DNA of 64,000 bases from positions 25,530 to 89,529 of the forward strand of contig JBBQTI010000009.1 of the NCBI GenBank assembly GCA_038213435.1, written 5' to 3'. This DNA comes from PALSA-610 sp038213435. GTDB taxonomy: Bacteria > Actinomycetota > Acidimicrobiia > IMCC26256 > PALSA-610. This document shows positions 50,115-59,104 of the stretch, piece after piece. A model generated the notes under the pieces. It worked only from the letters and a program-made list of their open reading frames with translations, was not told the origin of the DNA and searched no databases. A program made the translations under genes and the position numbers. Each line of letters begins with the position of its first letter. The stretch's first letter is position 1.

Positions 50115-51277
50115 GCGATCCGGACCGCGTGTCGTTGGCGTTCATCTGGGACACGGGCTCGCCTCATTTCAGCCGTCGCACCTTCATGAGGACGATGGCG
50201 TTCGCCTCTGCCGCGGGATTCGTGGCCGCGTGCGGCAGCAGCAGCAAGAGCAGCACGGGCAGCAGCGGGTCGACGACCCCGCCCACGTTCTCGAGCAAGC
50301 CGGAGGCGAAGGTCCTCAACTTCTACAACTGGACCGACTACATCGACGACGATCCGAAAACCGGGACGATCCCGAGTTTCCAGAAGCAGACCGGGATCAA
50401 GGTCACGTACGACAACTACAGCTCGAACGACCAGCTGTTCGCGAAGCTGACGGCGGGGAGTACGGGCTACGACATCATCGTCCCCACCGACGCCACTCTC
50501 GTGAAGATGAAGCACGCCAACTTGGTCCAGCCTCTGGATCTTTCGCTGATACCCAATGTGACGAACCTCGACCCCCGCTTTCGCAACGCGGCGTACGACC
50601 CCGGCAACCAGTACTCGATTCCCTGGCAGTGGGGCACGACCGGGATCGGTTTCGACAAGAAGAAAGTCGGTGGCAGCGTGACCGATTGGGACGCGTTCGA
50701 ACTGCCGACCGTGAAGGGAAAGTCGTCGTACCTCGACGAGGCCCGCGACGCCTTCGCGATGGCGTTGTTCGCGTTGAAGAAGGATCCCAACAGCACGAGC
50801 GATTCCGACCTCGACGAGGCCAAGAACTACCTGATCGATCTGAAGAAGAAGATCAAGTCGATCACGTCCGACTACCAGGATCCGCTCAAGGGCGGCGAGC
50901 TCCTGCTCGCGCAGGCGTACTCCGGTGACGTGTTCACGATCCAGGTGGACAAGCCGAACATCGACTACGTGATCCCGACGTCGGGCGCGTTCTCGTGGGT
51001 CGACTCGATGGCCATACCCAAGGGAGCCGGGCACCCGAAGAACGCAGAACTGTTCATGAACTACATCCTCGAGCCGAAGGTCGGCGCCGCGCTGACGAAC
51101 TTCGTGAACTACGGAAGCCCCAACAAAGCTGCGGCGCAGTTCATCAACAAGGACATCCTCGACAATCCGCTGATCTACCCGCCGGCCGACGTGCTCGCGA
51201 AGCTCCCGTTCCAGAAGGACATCGGCGAAGACGAGATCAAGTACTCCGACCGGTGGACACAGGTAAAGACGGCTTGA
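50111..51277 (+). CDS. potD: Polyamine-binding lipoprotein (PotD/PotF-like)
   Basis: A 388-residue binding protein. It has a twin-arginine motif (SRRTFMR, residues 21-27) followed by a lipobox A-A-C near 40, so it is probably exported folded and then lipidated. The mature part has LNFYNWTDYIDD and YDIIVPTDATLVKM, typical for PotD/PotF, with W and Y residues that line the polyamine site. The ATG overlaps the ATPase stop (ATGA). In the first cluster the paralogue at 19580-20776 has no twin Arg and diverges strongly. Confidence 0.92.
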   Translation: MSDPDRVSLAFIWDTGSPHFSRRTFMRTMAFASAAGFVAACGSSSKSSTGSSGSTTPPTFSSKPEAKVLNFYNWTDYIDDDPKTGTIPSFQKQTGIKVTYDNYSSNDQLFAKLTAGSTGYDIIVPTDATLVKMKHANLVQPLDLSLIPNVTNLDPRFRNAAYDPGNQYSIPWQWGTTGIGFDKKKVGGSVTDWDAFELPTVKGKSSYLDEARDAFAMALFALKKDPNSTSDSDLDEAKNYLIDLKKKIKSITSDYQDPLKGGELLLAQAYSGDVFTIQVDKPNIDYVIPTSGAFSWVDSMAIPKGAGHPKNAELFMNYILEPKVGAALTNFVNYGSPNKAAAQFINKDILDNPLIYPPADVLAKLPFQKDIGEDEIKYSDRWTQVKTA

Positions 51278-52173
51278 GCAAGACCGAGGCCGAGGTGGGG
51301 GCCGAGCCGTCGCGGAGACGGCGAAGGCTCCCGGATTGGATCGCGGGCAATCTGCTGCTACTCCCCACGAGCTTGTGGTTCGTCTTCTTGCTCGTGATCC
51401 CCACGCTGCTCGTGGTCGCGTACAGCCTCGGCAAGCGGGGCGTCATCACGCCGGTCCGCTTCTCGTGGGGACACCTGCTCTTCTCGAACTACAACACCGC
51501 GTTGAACCCCCGCTTCCTGCCGATCTTCACCCGATCGGTCACGTACGCGGCGGTGTCGACGATCGCCTGCGTGCTCCTCGGCTTCCCGCTCGCGTACTGG
51601 ATCGCCAGATTCGGGGGCCGCTTCCGCAACGTGTACCTGGTGCTCGTCATCATCCCGTTCCTGACGAGTTACCTCATCCGCATGTACGCGTGGCAGTTCA
51701 TTCTGCAGCGCAACGGGTTGCTGAACTCGGTGCTGGGCACGATCGGGCTCGGCGACAACCACATCTTCCTCAACACGCACTTCGCGGTGATCCTCGGGCT
51801 GACGTATGGCTTCTTACCGTTCATGGTCCTGCCGCTGTACGCGTCGATCGAGCGCATGGACACATCGCTCGTCGAGGCGAGCTACGACCTCGGCCACGGC
51901 AAGGCGTCCACCCTGTTCCGCGTGATAATTCCGACGGTCTCGCCCGGACTCATCGCCGGCGTCCTCCTGGTGTTCATCCCGGCGGTCGGCGACTTCGTGA
52001 CGCCGGAGCTGCTCGGTGGCGTGAAGACGCAGATGTTCGGCAACACGGTCTACGACCAGTTCGGGAGCGGCAACAACTGGCCGTTGGGGTCGGCGATGTC
52101 GGTGCTGCTCATGACGCTCATTCTCCTGGGCGTATTCGTGTACCTGTGGCGGGTCGGCGAGGAAGCGCTGTGA
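51274..52173 (+). CDS. potB: Polyamine ABC transporter permease PotB
   Basis: A 299-residue permease with a basic N-terminus, six predicted helices and the EAA loop LVEASYDLGHGKASTLFRV. The start appears to be TTG at 51274, overlapping the binding-protein stop (TTGA), in line with the other 4-bp junctions of this operon. The FLTSYLIRMYAWQ segment is typical of PotB. Partner: the PotC-like protein encoded directly downstream. Confidence 0.9.
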   Translation: MSKTEAEVGAEPSRRRRRLPDWIAGNLLLLPTSLWFVFLLVIPTLLVVAYSLGKRGVITPVRFSWGHLLFSNYNTALNPRFLPIFTRSVTYAAVSTIACVLLGFPLAYWIARFGGRFRNVYLVLVIIPFLTSYLIRMYAWQFILQRNGLLNSVLGTIGLGDNHIFLNTHFAVILGLTYGFLPFMVLPLYASIERMDTSLVEASYDLGHGKASTLFRVIIPTVSPGLIAGVLLVFIPAVGDFVTPELLGGVKTQMFGNTVYDQFGSGNNWPLGSAMSVLLMTLILLGVFVYLWRVGEEAL

Positions 52174-52997
52174 GCACCAAGAGCGCGCTGCGCCCGCGCT
52201 ACCTCGTGGTGCACGCCGTCGTCGTGTTCGCGTTCTTGTTCGCGCCGATCGTCGTGCTCGTGGTGTTCAGCTTCAACAAGGCCAAGAGCGGCACCTCCTG
52301 GGCGGGATTCTCGACCCGTTGGTACAGCTCCCTCGCCCACAACCACGACGCGTTGCAGGCCTTCCGGAACACGCTCAAGGTCGCCTTCATCGCGACGCTG
52401 TTCGCGACGGTGATCGGGACCCTCGCGGCGTTCGCGCTCACTCGATTCCGGTTCCGCGGTCGCTCCGCCTACTCGACGTTGATCTTCATCTCCCTGGTCA
52501 TGCCCGAGATCATCATGGGAATCTCGCTGACCGCCTTCTTCCGGCGCTTTGCTCATATCGACCTGAGCATCCGGACGGTGATCGCCGCGCACATCACGTT
52601 CTGCATCGCGTTCGTCGTCATCGTCGTGAAGGCACGGCTGACCGCGTTCGACAACCGGCTCATCGAGGCGGCTGCCGATCTCGGTGCGACCCCGGTCCAG
52701 GCTTTCCTCCGGGTCGTGCTGCCGCTGGCGGCGCCCGGGATCTTCGCGGGCGCGATGCTGGCGTTCACGATCTCGCTCGACGATGTGGTGATCACGTCGT
52801 TCACGTCGGGCCCCGGTTCGACGACGCTGCCGCTCTATATCTTCGGTCAGCTCAGGTTCGGCGTCTCGCCCTCGATCAACGCGCTGTCGACGATCGTGCT
52901 GTTGTCCGCACTCCTGCTGCTTGCGGTCGGAGGATTCTTCAGCGTGCGGGCGGCTCGGCGCGGCGTCGGCGCCATCGACGCAACAACACTGGGGTAG
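52170..52997 (+). CDS. potC: Polyamine ABC transporter permease PotC
   Basis: A 275-residue permease starting at GTG 52170 in a GTGA overlap with potB. It has six predicted helices and the coupling loop IEAAADLGATPVQAFLRVVL, followed by LDDVVITSFTSGPGS typical of PotC. It completes the second transporter. The GabT gene begins 5 bp after its stop, which ties import to catabolism. Confidence 0.92.
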   Translation: MSTKSALRPRYLVVHAVVVFAFLFAPIVVLVVFSFNKAKSGTSWAGFSTRWYSSLAHNHDALQAFRNTLKVAFIATLFATVIGTLAAFALTRFRFRGRSAYSTLIFISLVMPEIIMGISLTAFFRRFAHIDLSIRTVIAAHITFCIAFVVIVVKARLTAFDNRLIEAAADLGATPVQAFLRVVLPLAAPGIFAGAMLAFTISLDDVVITSFTSGPGSTTLPLYIFGQLRFGVSPSINALSTIVLLSALLLLAVGGFFSVRAARRGVGAIDATTLG

Positions 52998-53002
52998 GGA
53001 TC

Positions 53003-54295
53003 ATGGAACAGCAACGTCAGCTCGTCACCGAGATCCCGGGTCCGCGGTCGCGCGCGCTGTGGGAGCGGCGCACGCGCGCCGTACCGGCCGGAGTCGGCAC
53101 GACCTTGCCGGTCTTCGTGCAGCGCGCGCAGGGCGGCATCGTCGAAGACGTCGACGGCAACCGGCTGATCGACCTGGGCGCCGGCATCGCGGTCGTGAAC
53201 GTCGGCCACGCGCATCCCGCGGTCGTCGAGGCGATCGCGCAGCAGGCCGCGAACTTCGTCCACACGTGCTTCCAGGTGACGCCCTACGAGGGGTACCTCG
53301 CGGTGTGCGAGCAACTCGCGGCGCGCACACCCGGAAGCCACGAAAAGCGCTCGCTCCTCGTGAACTCGGGCGCGGAGGCCGTCGAGAACGCCGTCAAGAT
53401 CGCCCGTGCGGCGACCGGGCGGCCGGCGGTGGTCGCGTTCGACCAGGCGTTCCACGGCCGCACGCTGCTCGCGCTCTCGTTGACCGCCAAGGTCGTCCCC
53501 TACAAGAAGTCGTTCGGTCCGTACGCGCCCGAGATCTATCGGGCGCCGTTCTCGTATCCGTTCCGCGGCACCGGTGGCCTCGCGGAGACGATCGCATGGA
53601 TCGAGGCGAGCGTCGACGTGGCTCAGATCGCGTGCGTCGTCGTCGAACCGATCGCGGGCGAGGGTGGCTTCGTCGTGCCCGAACCCGGATGGTTCGCCGG
53701 GATCGCGCAATGGTGCCGGTCGAACGGAGTGCTCTTCGTCGCCGACGAGGTGCAGACGGGCTTCGGTCGCACGGGCGCGTGGTTCGCGAGCGAGCACGAA
53801 GACGTCGTGCCCGATCTCGTCGCGACCGCGAAGGGGCTCGGCGGCGGTATGCCCATCGCCGGCGTGACCGGTCGGGCCGAGATCATGGACGCGGTCCACT
53901 CCGGCGGTCTGGGGAGCACCTTCGGCGGGAACCCGGTGTCGTGCGCGGCCGCGTTGGCGGCGATCGACGTGATCGAGAAGGAAGGGCTCGTAGAGCGCGC
54001 CCGGAAGCTCGGCGACCGCATGCTCGAGCGGCTGGTCGCGATGCAGCGCGCCTCGTCGGGAGTCGGCGACGTTCGCGGCCGGGGTGCGATGGTCGCGATC
54101 GAGCTCGTGCACGCCGACGGAACACCTGACGCCGACCGCGCCAAGCGCATCTGCGGGTCCTGTCACGAACAGGGTGTGATCGTGCTCACGGCGGGCACGA
54201 TGGGCAACGTCGTGCGACTGCTTCCGCCCCTGGTGATCGACGAGGCACTCCTCGAGGAGGGCCTCGCCGCCCTCGACGTCGCCGTCCGCGCCTGA
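53003..54295 (+). CDS. gabT: 4-aminobutyrate aminotransferase
   Basis: A 430-residue class III aminotransferase close to GabT: GTTLPVFVQRAQGG near the start, LLVNSGAEAVENAVKIAR, FHGRTLLALSLT, the PLP-binding EVQTGFGRTG region with the Asp, and the Schiff-base Lys in ATAKGLGGGMPIAG. It would convert 4-aminobutyrate and 2-oxoglutarate to succinate semialdehyde and glutamate, the step after putrescine aldehyde oxidation. It follows the polyamine permease by 5 bp and ends 3 bp from the convergent aldehyde dehydrogenase. Confidence 0.92.
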   Translation: MEQQRQLVTEIPGPRSRALWERRTRAVPAGVGTTLPVFVQRAQGGIVEDVDGNRLIDLGAGIAVVNVGHAHPAVVEAIAQQAANFVHTCFQVTPYEGYLAVCEQLAARTPGSHEKRSLLVNSGAEAVENAVKIARAATGRPAVVAFDQAFHGRTLLALSLTAKVVPYKKSFGPYAPEIYRAPFSYPFRGTGGLAETIAWIEASVDVAQIACVVVEPIAGEGGFVVPEPGWFAGIAQWCRSNGVLFVADEVQTGFGRTGAWFASEHEDVVPDLVATAKGLGGGMPIAGVTGRAEIMDAVHSGGLGSTFGGNPVSCAAALAAIDVIEKEGLVERARKLGDRMLERLVAMQRASSGVGDVRGRGAMVAIELVHADGTPDADRAKRICGSCHEQGVIVLTAGTMGNVVRLLPPLVIDEALLEEGLAALDVAVRA

Positions 54296-54298
54296 GCG

Positions 54299-55723
54299 CT
54301 ATTCGGTCGAGCTCATGACGTGCTTGACGCGCGTGTAGTCGTCGAGCGCGTAGATCGAGAGGTCCTTGCCGTAGCCCGAGTGCTTGAAACCCCCGTGCGG
54401 CATCTCGGCGACGAGCGGGATGTGGGTGTTGATCCACACGCACCCGAAGTCGAGCGCGGCCGAGAGCCGCATGGCGTTCGCGTGATCGCGCGTCCATACA
54501 CTCGACGACAGGCCGTACTCGGTGCCGTTGGCGTCGCGAGTCGCCTCGGCGACCTCGGTGAACCGCTGCACCGTGATCACCGGGCCGAACACCTCCTGTT
54601 GGACGATCTCGTCGTCCTGCTTCAACCCGGCGACGACGGTCGGCGCGAAGAAGTATCCGGCGTCACCGATCCGCTCCCCGCCGCACAGCACTTGCGCTTG
54701 GGACGGCAACCGCCCGATGAATCCCTCCACTCGTTCGAGTTGAGTCGGGTTGTTGAGCGGACCGAGATCGGCGTCGGGAACGTCGAGCCCGCCGACGGTC
54801 TTCTTCCGTGCCTCCGCGACGAGCAGATCGACGAAGCGGTCGTGCACCGACGCGGCGGCGAGCACGCGCGTCGCGGCCGTGCAGTCCTGTCCGGCGTTGT
54901 AGAAGCCGGCGGCGGCGACACCCGCCGCGGCCGCTTCCAGGTCGGCGTCGTCGCAGACGATGACAGGCGCGTTGCCGCCGAGCTCGAGGTGCACACGCTT
55001 CAGGTCGGCGGCGGCTGCCGCCGCGACCTCCATCCCCGCGCGGATGCTGCCGGTGATCGAGACAAGGCCCGGTATCGGATGCGCGGCCAACGCGCGCCCA
55101 CTGTCGCGGTCGCCGCACACGACGTTGAACACTCCGGCGGGTAGGAACTCGGCCGCGAGCTCCGCGAGCATCACGGTCGTCTCAGGTGTGCTCTCGGCCG
55201 GCTTCAGCACCACGGTGTTGCCCGCGGCGAGCGCGGGTGCAATCTTCCAGATCGCCATCATCAGCGGGTAGTTCCACGGCGACACCTGCGCGACCACACC
55301 GATCGGCTCGCGACGAATGAACGAGGTGAGTCCCGCCATGTACTCGCCCCCGCCGCGCCCTTCGAGCATGCGCGCCGCGCCCGCGAAGAAGCGCAACTGG
55401 TCGACCGAGGGCGGGATCTCATCGGCGGCCATCAACGCCTTGGGCTTGCCGGTGCTGCGGCATTCCGCCTCGATGAAGCGATCGGCGTCCTTGTCGAGCG
55501 CGTCGGCGATGCGCAACAGCGCGAGGCTGCGTTCGGACGGGGTGCTCGAGCGCCAGCCGTCGAACGCGGCGTCCGCGGCGGCCACGGCGTCGTCGATGTC
55601 GGCCGCGCTCGATCGGGGAGCCGACCCGTAGGTCCGGCCGGTGCACGGGTCGACGAGCGGGGTCGTCGCGCCGTCTCGGGCGTCGACCGGCTTGCCGTTC
55701 ACCACGTTCTGCACGACTTCCAT
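54299..55723 (-). CDS. patD: Aminobutyraldehyde-type aldehyde dehydrogenase
   Basis: A 474-residue NAD(P)-dependent aldehyde dehydrogenase. Motifs: SPWNYPLMMAIWKIAPALAAGN, the general base Glu in HLELGGNAPV, and the nucleophile Cys in NAGQDCTAATR. The latter variant and the context match gamma-aminobutyraldehyde dehydrogenase (PatD/YdcW), which makes 4-aminobutyrate from the product of putrescine transamination. It is transcribed toward gabT and divergently from the Lrp regulator. The shared 82-bp promoter region contains an inverted repeat. Confidence 0.9.
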   Translation of the reverse strand: MEVVQNVVNGKPVDARDGATTPLVDPCTGRTYGSAPRSSAADIDDAVAAADAAFDGWRSSTPSERSLALLRIADALDKDADRFIEAECRSTGKPKALMAADEIPPSVDQLRFFAGAARMLEGRGGGEYMAGLTSFIRREPIGVVAQVSPWNYPLMMAIWKIAPALAAGNTVVLKPAESTPETTVMLAELAAEFLPAGVFNVVCGDRDSGRALAAHPIPGLVSITGSIRAGMEVAAAAAADLKRVHLELGGNAPVIVCDDADLEAAAAGVAAAGFYNAGQDCTAATRVLAAASVHDRFVDLLVAEARKKTVGGLDVPDADLGPLNNPTQLERVEGFIGRLPSQAQVLCGGERIGDAGYFFAPTVVAGLKQDDEIVQQEVFGPVITVQRFTEVAEATRDANGTEYGLSSSVWTRDHANAMRLSAALDFGCVWINTHIPLVAEMPHGGFKHSGYGKDLSIYALDDYTRVKHVMSSTE

Positions 55724-55745
55724 CGGTACCCCTCCTGCTCCGCTG

Positions 55746-55776
55746 TTTGCGACCCTCGCAGGCTAGTATTCGCAAA
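55746..55776. promoter_or_regulatory. Candidate Lrp-type operator in a divergent promoter
   Basis: TTTGCGA (55746-55752) and TCGCAAA (55770-55776) are perfect inverted half-sites with a 17-bp spacer, and a further TCGCA lies between them (55756-55760). The site is 22 bp upstream of the aldehyde dehydrogenase start and 29 bp upstream of the lrp gene, in the position expected for autoregulation and pathway control. Confidence 0.6.
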
Positions 55777-55805
55777 TCCACCGCCGTCGATGCAAGTAGA
55801 TCGTT

Positions 55806-56288
55806 GTGGCACAGGTCTCTGACGACGATATCCGCACATCCGCTCCCCTGCTCGACGACGTCTCGATGCAGATCATCCGGGAGCTGCAACGCGATGGTCG
55901 CCGCCCCTACACGTCGATCGCAAAGACGATCGGGCTCTCGGAGGCCGCCGTGCGCCAGCGGGTCCAGCGGCTCCTCGATGCGGGGGTGATGCAGATCGTC
56001 GCGGTCACCGACCCGCTGCGGGTCGGGTTCCACCGTCAGGCCATGGTGGGCATCAAGGTCGACGGCGACGTGCGGGAGCTGGCGGCCAAGCTGAGCGCCA
56101 GCGCGGAGATCGACTACGTCGTCATCTGCTCGGGCACCTACGACCTCCTCGTGGAGCTGACCGCGCGCGACGACGAGCATCTCCTCGACGTGATCAACAC
56201 GCAGATCCGGTCGATCGCGGGTATCCGCTCGACCGAGACGTTCGTCTACCTCCGGCTCGAGAAGCAGACCTACTCCTGGGGAACGTGA
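55806..56288 (+). CDS. Lrp/AsnC family transcriptional regulator
   Basis: A 160-residue regulator. An N-terminal helix-turn-helix (IIRELQRDGRRPYTSIAKTIGLSEAAVRQRVQRLL) is followed by the ligand-binding RAM domain, with GSYDLLVE-like sequence reading SGTYDLLVELTARD and a final TETFVYLRLEKQ. It starts at GTG 55806. The next gene, a putrescine-type aminotransferase, overlaps its stop. It probably senses a polyamine intermediate or amino acid and controls both divergent units. Specific ligand unknown. Confidence 0.9.
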   Translation: MAQVSDDDIRTSAPLLDDVSMQIIRELQRDGRRPYTSIAKTIGLSEAAVRQRVQRLLDAGVMQIVAVTDPLRVGFHRQAMVGIKVDGDVRELAAKLSASAEIDYVVICSGTYDLLVELTARDDEHLLDVINTQIRSIAGIRSTETFVYLRLEKQTYSWGT

Positions 56289-57634
56289 TGGCAACGACAT
56301 CGCCCGAGACGCTCACCGCAGCCGCGCATCGTTACCTCTGGATGCATTTCACACCGATGTCGTCCGATCCCGCCGCCGACATTCCGGTGATCGTGCGCGG
56401 CGAAGGCGCATGGGTGTACGACCAGAAGGGCAAGCGCTATCTCGACGGCCTGGCGGGACTGTTCGTGTCGCAGGTCGGTCACGGGCGCAACGAGCTCGCC
56501 GACGCCGCGGCCGAACAGGCCCGAACGCTCGCATACTTCCCGGTGTGGAGCTACGCGCACCCGGGCGCAATCGAGCTGGCGGAGCGGCTCGCCGATCTCG
56601 CACCCGGTGATCTCGAACGGGTCTTCTTCACGACGGGCGGCGGCGAAGCGGTCGAGTCCGCGTGGAAGCTCGCCCGGCAGTATTTCCAGGCCGTCGGTCA
56701 GCCGCACCGCTACAAGGTGATCGGTCGCCACATCGCGTATCACGGCACGACCATGGGCGCGCTGTCGATCACGGGTGTGCCATCGATCAAGGCGCCGTTC
56801 GAGCCCCTCGTGCCCGGTGCGGTGCGCGTGGTCAACACCAATTCGTATCGTCCCGCGCCGATCGATCCGGCGGAAGCGATCGCCCTCGCGATCGAGATGG
56901 AAGGTCCCGAGACCGTCGCCGCGGTGTTCCTCGAGCCGGTCCAGAACTCGGGCGGCTGCTTCCCGCCGCCCGAGGGCTACTTCCAACGCGTCCGCGAGAT
57001 CTGCGACGAGACCGGCGTGTTGCTCGTGTCGGACGAGGTGATCTGCGCCTTCGGACGCCTCGGCCACTGGTTCGGCTCGCAGCGGTACGACTATCAACCC
57101 GACATCATCACCATGGCCAAGGGCATGACATCCGGCTACTCGCCGATCGGCGGCCTGATCGCCCGGCCCTATCTCGTCGAACCGTTCCTGAGGGACAAAA
57201 AGACGTTCCTGCACGGCATCACGTTCGGGGGTCATCCGGTGAGCTGCGCGGTCGCGCTCGCGAACATCGATCTCATGGAGCGTGAAGGCCTGCTCGAACA
57301 CGTGCGCGCGAACGAGGGCGCGTTCCGTGCGACGCTCGACAAGCTGCGTGACCTACCGATCGTCGGCGACGTTCGGGGCGCGGGCTACTTCTACGGCATC
57401 GAGCTCGTCAAGGACAAGACCACGCGCACGTCGTTCGACCCGGAGGAGAGTGAACGCCTCCTGCGGGGCTTCCTTTCGCGCGCACTGTACGACGCCGGGC
57501 TGATCTGTCGCGCCGACGACCGCGGCGATCCGGTCGTCCAGCTCGCACCGCCGCTCATCATCGGCCAGCCCGAGTTCGACTACATCGAACAGGTGCTGCG
57601 CGCGGTCCTCACCGAGGCCTGGGCTCGCATTTGA
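56285..57634 (+). CDS. spuC: Putrescine-pyruvate-type aminotransferase (SpuC-like)
   Basis: A class III aminotransferase of about 449 residues. It has WMHFTPMSS near the start, TGGGEAVESAWKLAR, the YHGTTMGALSITG region, the DEVICAFGRLG motif and the PLP Lys in MAKGMTSGYSPIGG. These agree with the omega-aminotransferases that move an amino group from putrescine to pyruvate. GTG 56285 overlaps the Lrp stop; ATG 56288 is equally possible. It supplies the first step of the pathway completed by the aldehyde dehydrogenase and GabT. Confidence 0.88.
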   Translation: MMATTSPETLTAAAHRYLWMHFTPMSSDPAADIPVIVRGEGAWVYDQKGKRYLDGLAGLFVSQVGHGRNELADAAAEQARTLAYFPVWSYAHPGAIELAERLADLAPGDLERVFFTTGGGEAVESAWKLARQYFQAVGQPHRYKVIGRHIAYHGTTMGALSITGVPSIKAPFEPLVPGAVRVVNTNSYRPAPIDPAEAIALAIEMEGPETVAAVFLEPVQNSGGCFPPPEGYFQRVREICDETGVLLVSDEVICAFGRLGHWFGSQRYDYQPDIITMAKGMTSGYSPIGGLIARPYLVEPFLRDKKTFLHGITFGGHPVSCAVALANIDLMEREGLLEHVRANEGAFRATLDKLRDLPIVGDVRGAGYFYGIELVKDKTTRTSFDPEESERLLRGFLSRALYDAGLICRADDRGDPVVQLAPPLIIGQPEFDYIEQVLRAVLTEAWARI

Positions 57635-57655
57635 CGCATTCGTCGAAATAGACGC

Positions 57656-57857
57656 TCACGTGCGATCGAGGATCTCGGCCGCGGCGCGTTCGCCCGAACG
57701 CACGGCGCCATCGATCGCACCGTGCGACGTCGTCGAGGTTTCCGTTCCGGCCCAGCACGACGACCGACCTCACGCCTTGACTCAGGCGCCGGCCGGCCGT
57801 GAGTCCGGCGTATCCGGCACCGACGACGCAGACGTCCGCATCAATCCGCTCGGGCAT
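57656..57857 (-). pseudogene. Internally deleted flavin amine oxidase remnant
   Basis: The minus strand encodes the start of a flavin amine oxidase from ATG 57857: DADVCVVGAGYAGLTA, RRLSQ, SVVVL, the FAD dinucleotide motif. After about 34 residues the sequence jumps, out of frame, to the C-terminal end of the same family, WAGTETSTTSHGAIDGAVRS, ending at a TGA at 57656-57658. Only about 67 of the usual ~450 residues remain. I infer an internal deletion of over 1 kb in a putrescine-oxidase- or monoamine-oxidase-like gene, which would suit this polyamine locus. Confidence 0.8.
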
Positions 57858-57894
57858 CGGCGCCGCACCGTACTCGGTTCGCGCCGGACGAGAT

Positions 57895-59100
57895 TCAACG
57901 CTCGTCGACGTGCCACTCCTCGCCGCGTTCGCGCAGGCGTTGGAGGAACGGGACCGCGTCGAACGCTTCGGGTCCGAGCACACCCGTCCCTTGCCACACG
58001 CCCGTCGCCAGCAGCTCGAGTGCGACGACGGGATTTACCGCCGTCTGCCACACCACGGCCTGCGCGCCGTGACGCGCCATCGTGTCGGCATTGTCGGAGA
58101 CGTGATACAGGTACACCTCGCGCGCCCGGCCGTCGCTACCGGTGCCGGTCACCCAGGTGCCCGCGCACGTACGGCCGCGCATGCGATTACCGAGGGACGC
58201 GGGATCGGGCAGGACTGCGGCCACCACGTCGCGCGGTGAGATCTCGACCCCGCGCACCCACACCGGCTTCGTCGAGGCCAGGCCCGTCTTGTCGAGCACG
58301 CGGAGGACCTCGATGAACTCGTCGCCCAGCCCGTACTTGAATGTGACGCGGCGACACTTCACCCAACGCGGGATCAAGAGCACCTCCTCGTGTTCCACGT
58401 TCACACACTCGATCGGACCGATGCCCTCGGGGAACACGAACGTCTCCGGCTCCGAGAAAGGCAGTGTGGTGAACCACCCGCGATCGTGCTCCCACACGAG
58501 GGGCGGGTTGAGGCACTCCTCGATCGTCGTCCAGGCCGAGAAGGTCGGCGCGAAGTCGAAACCCTCGATGACGAGATCACTCCCGTCTCGAACGCCGATC
58601 TGGTCGATCTCGGAGAACAGGTGGTCGGCGGCGTAGCGGGCGAACACGTCGGAGAGGCCGGGCTCCACGCCCATGCCCACGAGCGCGAGGAGCCCCCGCT
58701 GTTCGAGGCGTTCGGACGCCGCGAACTGCTCCGCGCCCAACACCACGCCCGGAGCTTCGTAGGGACGCTCGGGGTGGGGTTCCGACAGGGTCATCGCCAT
58801 GTCGATGTAATGACAGCCGGCATCGAATGCCGCTGCGAATATCGAAGGATTGAGCCGCGGGTCGCACGCGTTGAGCACGACGTCGACCCGTTCGTGATGC
58901 GCGAGCTCCGTGATCGCGGCACCGTTCGAGGCATCGAGCGCGTGCGCTACGAATCTCGTATCCGCGCACCGATCGACCGCGGCGGAAGCGCGGCCGAGCT
59001 CGAGATCGGCGACGACGACACGCTCGAGAACCTCGGACTCCGCAGCCGCACGCGCGATCGCCGCCCCGACCCCGCCCGCTCCGAGCACGAGAACGCGCAC
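57895..59100 (-). CDS. Saccharopine dehydrogenase family protein
   Basis: A 401-residue protein with an N-terminal Rossmann motif VLGAGGVGAAIARAAA, then DLELGRA, NACDPRLNPSIFAAAFDAGCHYIDMA and GMGVEPGLSDVFARYA, all typical of the saccharopine dehydrogenase/carboxynorspermidine dehydrogenase group. In this setting a role in carboxyspermidine or related polyamine synthesis or in lysine metabolism is possible. It starts at GTG 59100, 37 bp upstream of the amine oxidase remnant's ATG on the same strand. No decarboxylase gene (NspC-like) is seen nearby, so the assignment stays open. Confidence 0.83.
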   Translation of the reverse strand: MRVLVLGAGGVGAAIARAAAESEVLERVVVADLELGRASAAVDRCADTRFVAHALDASNGAAITELAHHERVDVVLNACDPRLNPSIFAAAFDAGCHYIDMAMTLSEPHPERPYEAPGVVLGAEQFAASERLEQRGLLALVGMGVEPGLSDVFARYAADHLFSEIDQIGVRDGSDLVIEGFDFAPTFSAWTTIEECLNPPLVWEHDRGWFTTLPFSEPETFVFPEGIGPIECVNVEHEEVLLIPRWVKCRRVTFKYGLGDEFIEVLRVLDKTGLASTKPVWVRGVEISPRDVVAAVLPDPASLGNRMRGRTCAGTWVTGTGSDGRAREVYLYHVSDNADTMARHGAQAVVWQTAVNPVVALELLATGVWQGTGVLGPEAFDAVPFLQRLRERGEEWHVDER

Positions 59101-59104
59101 GGGC

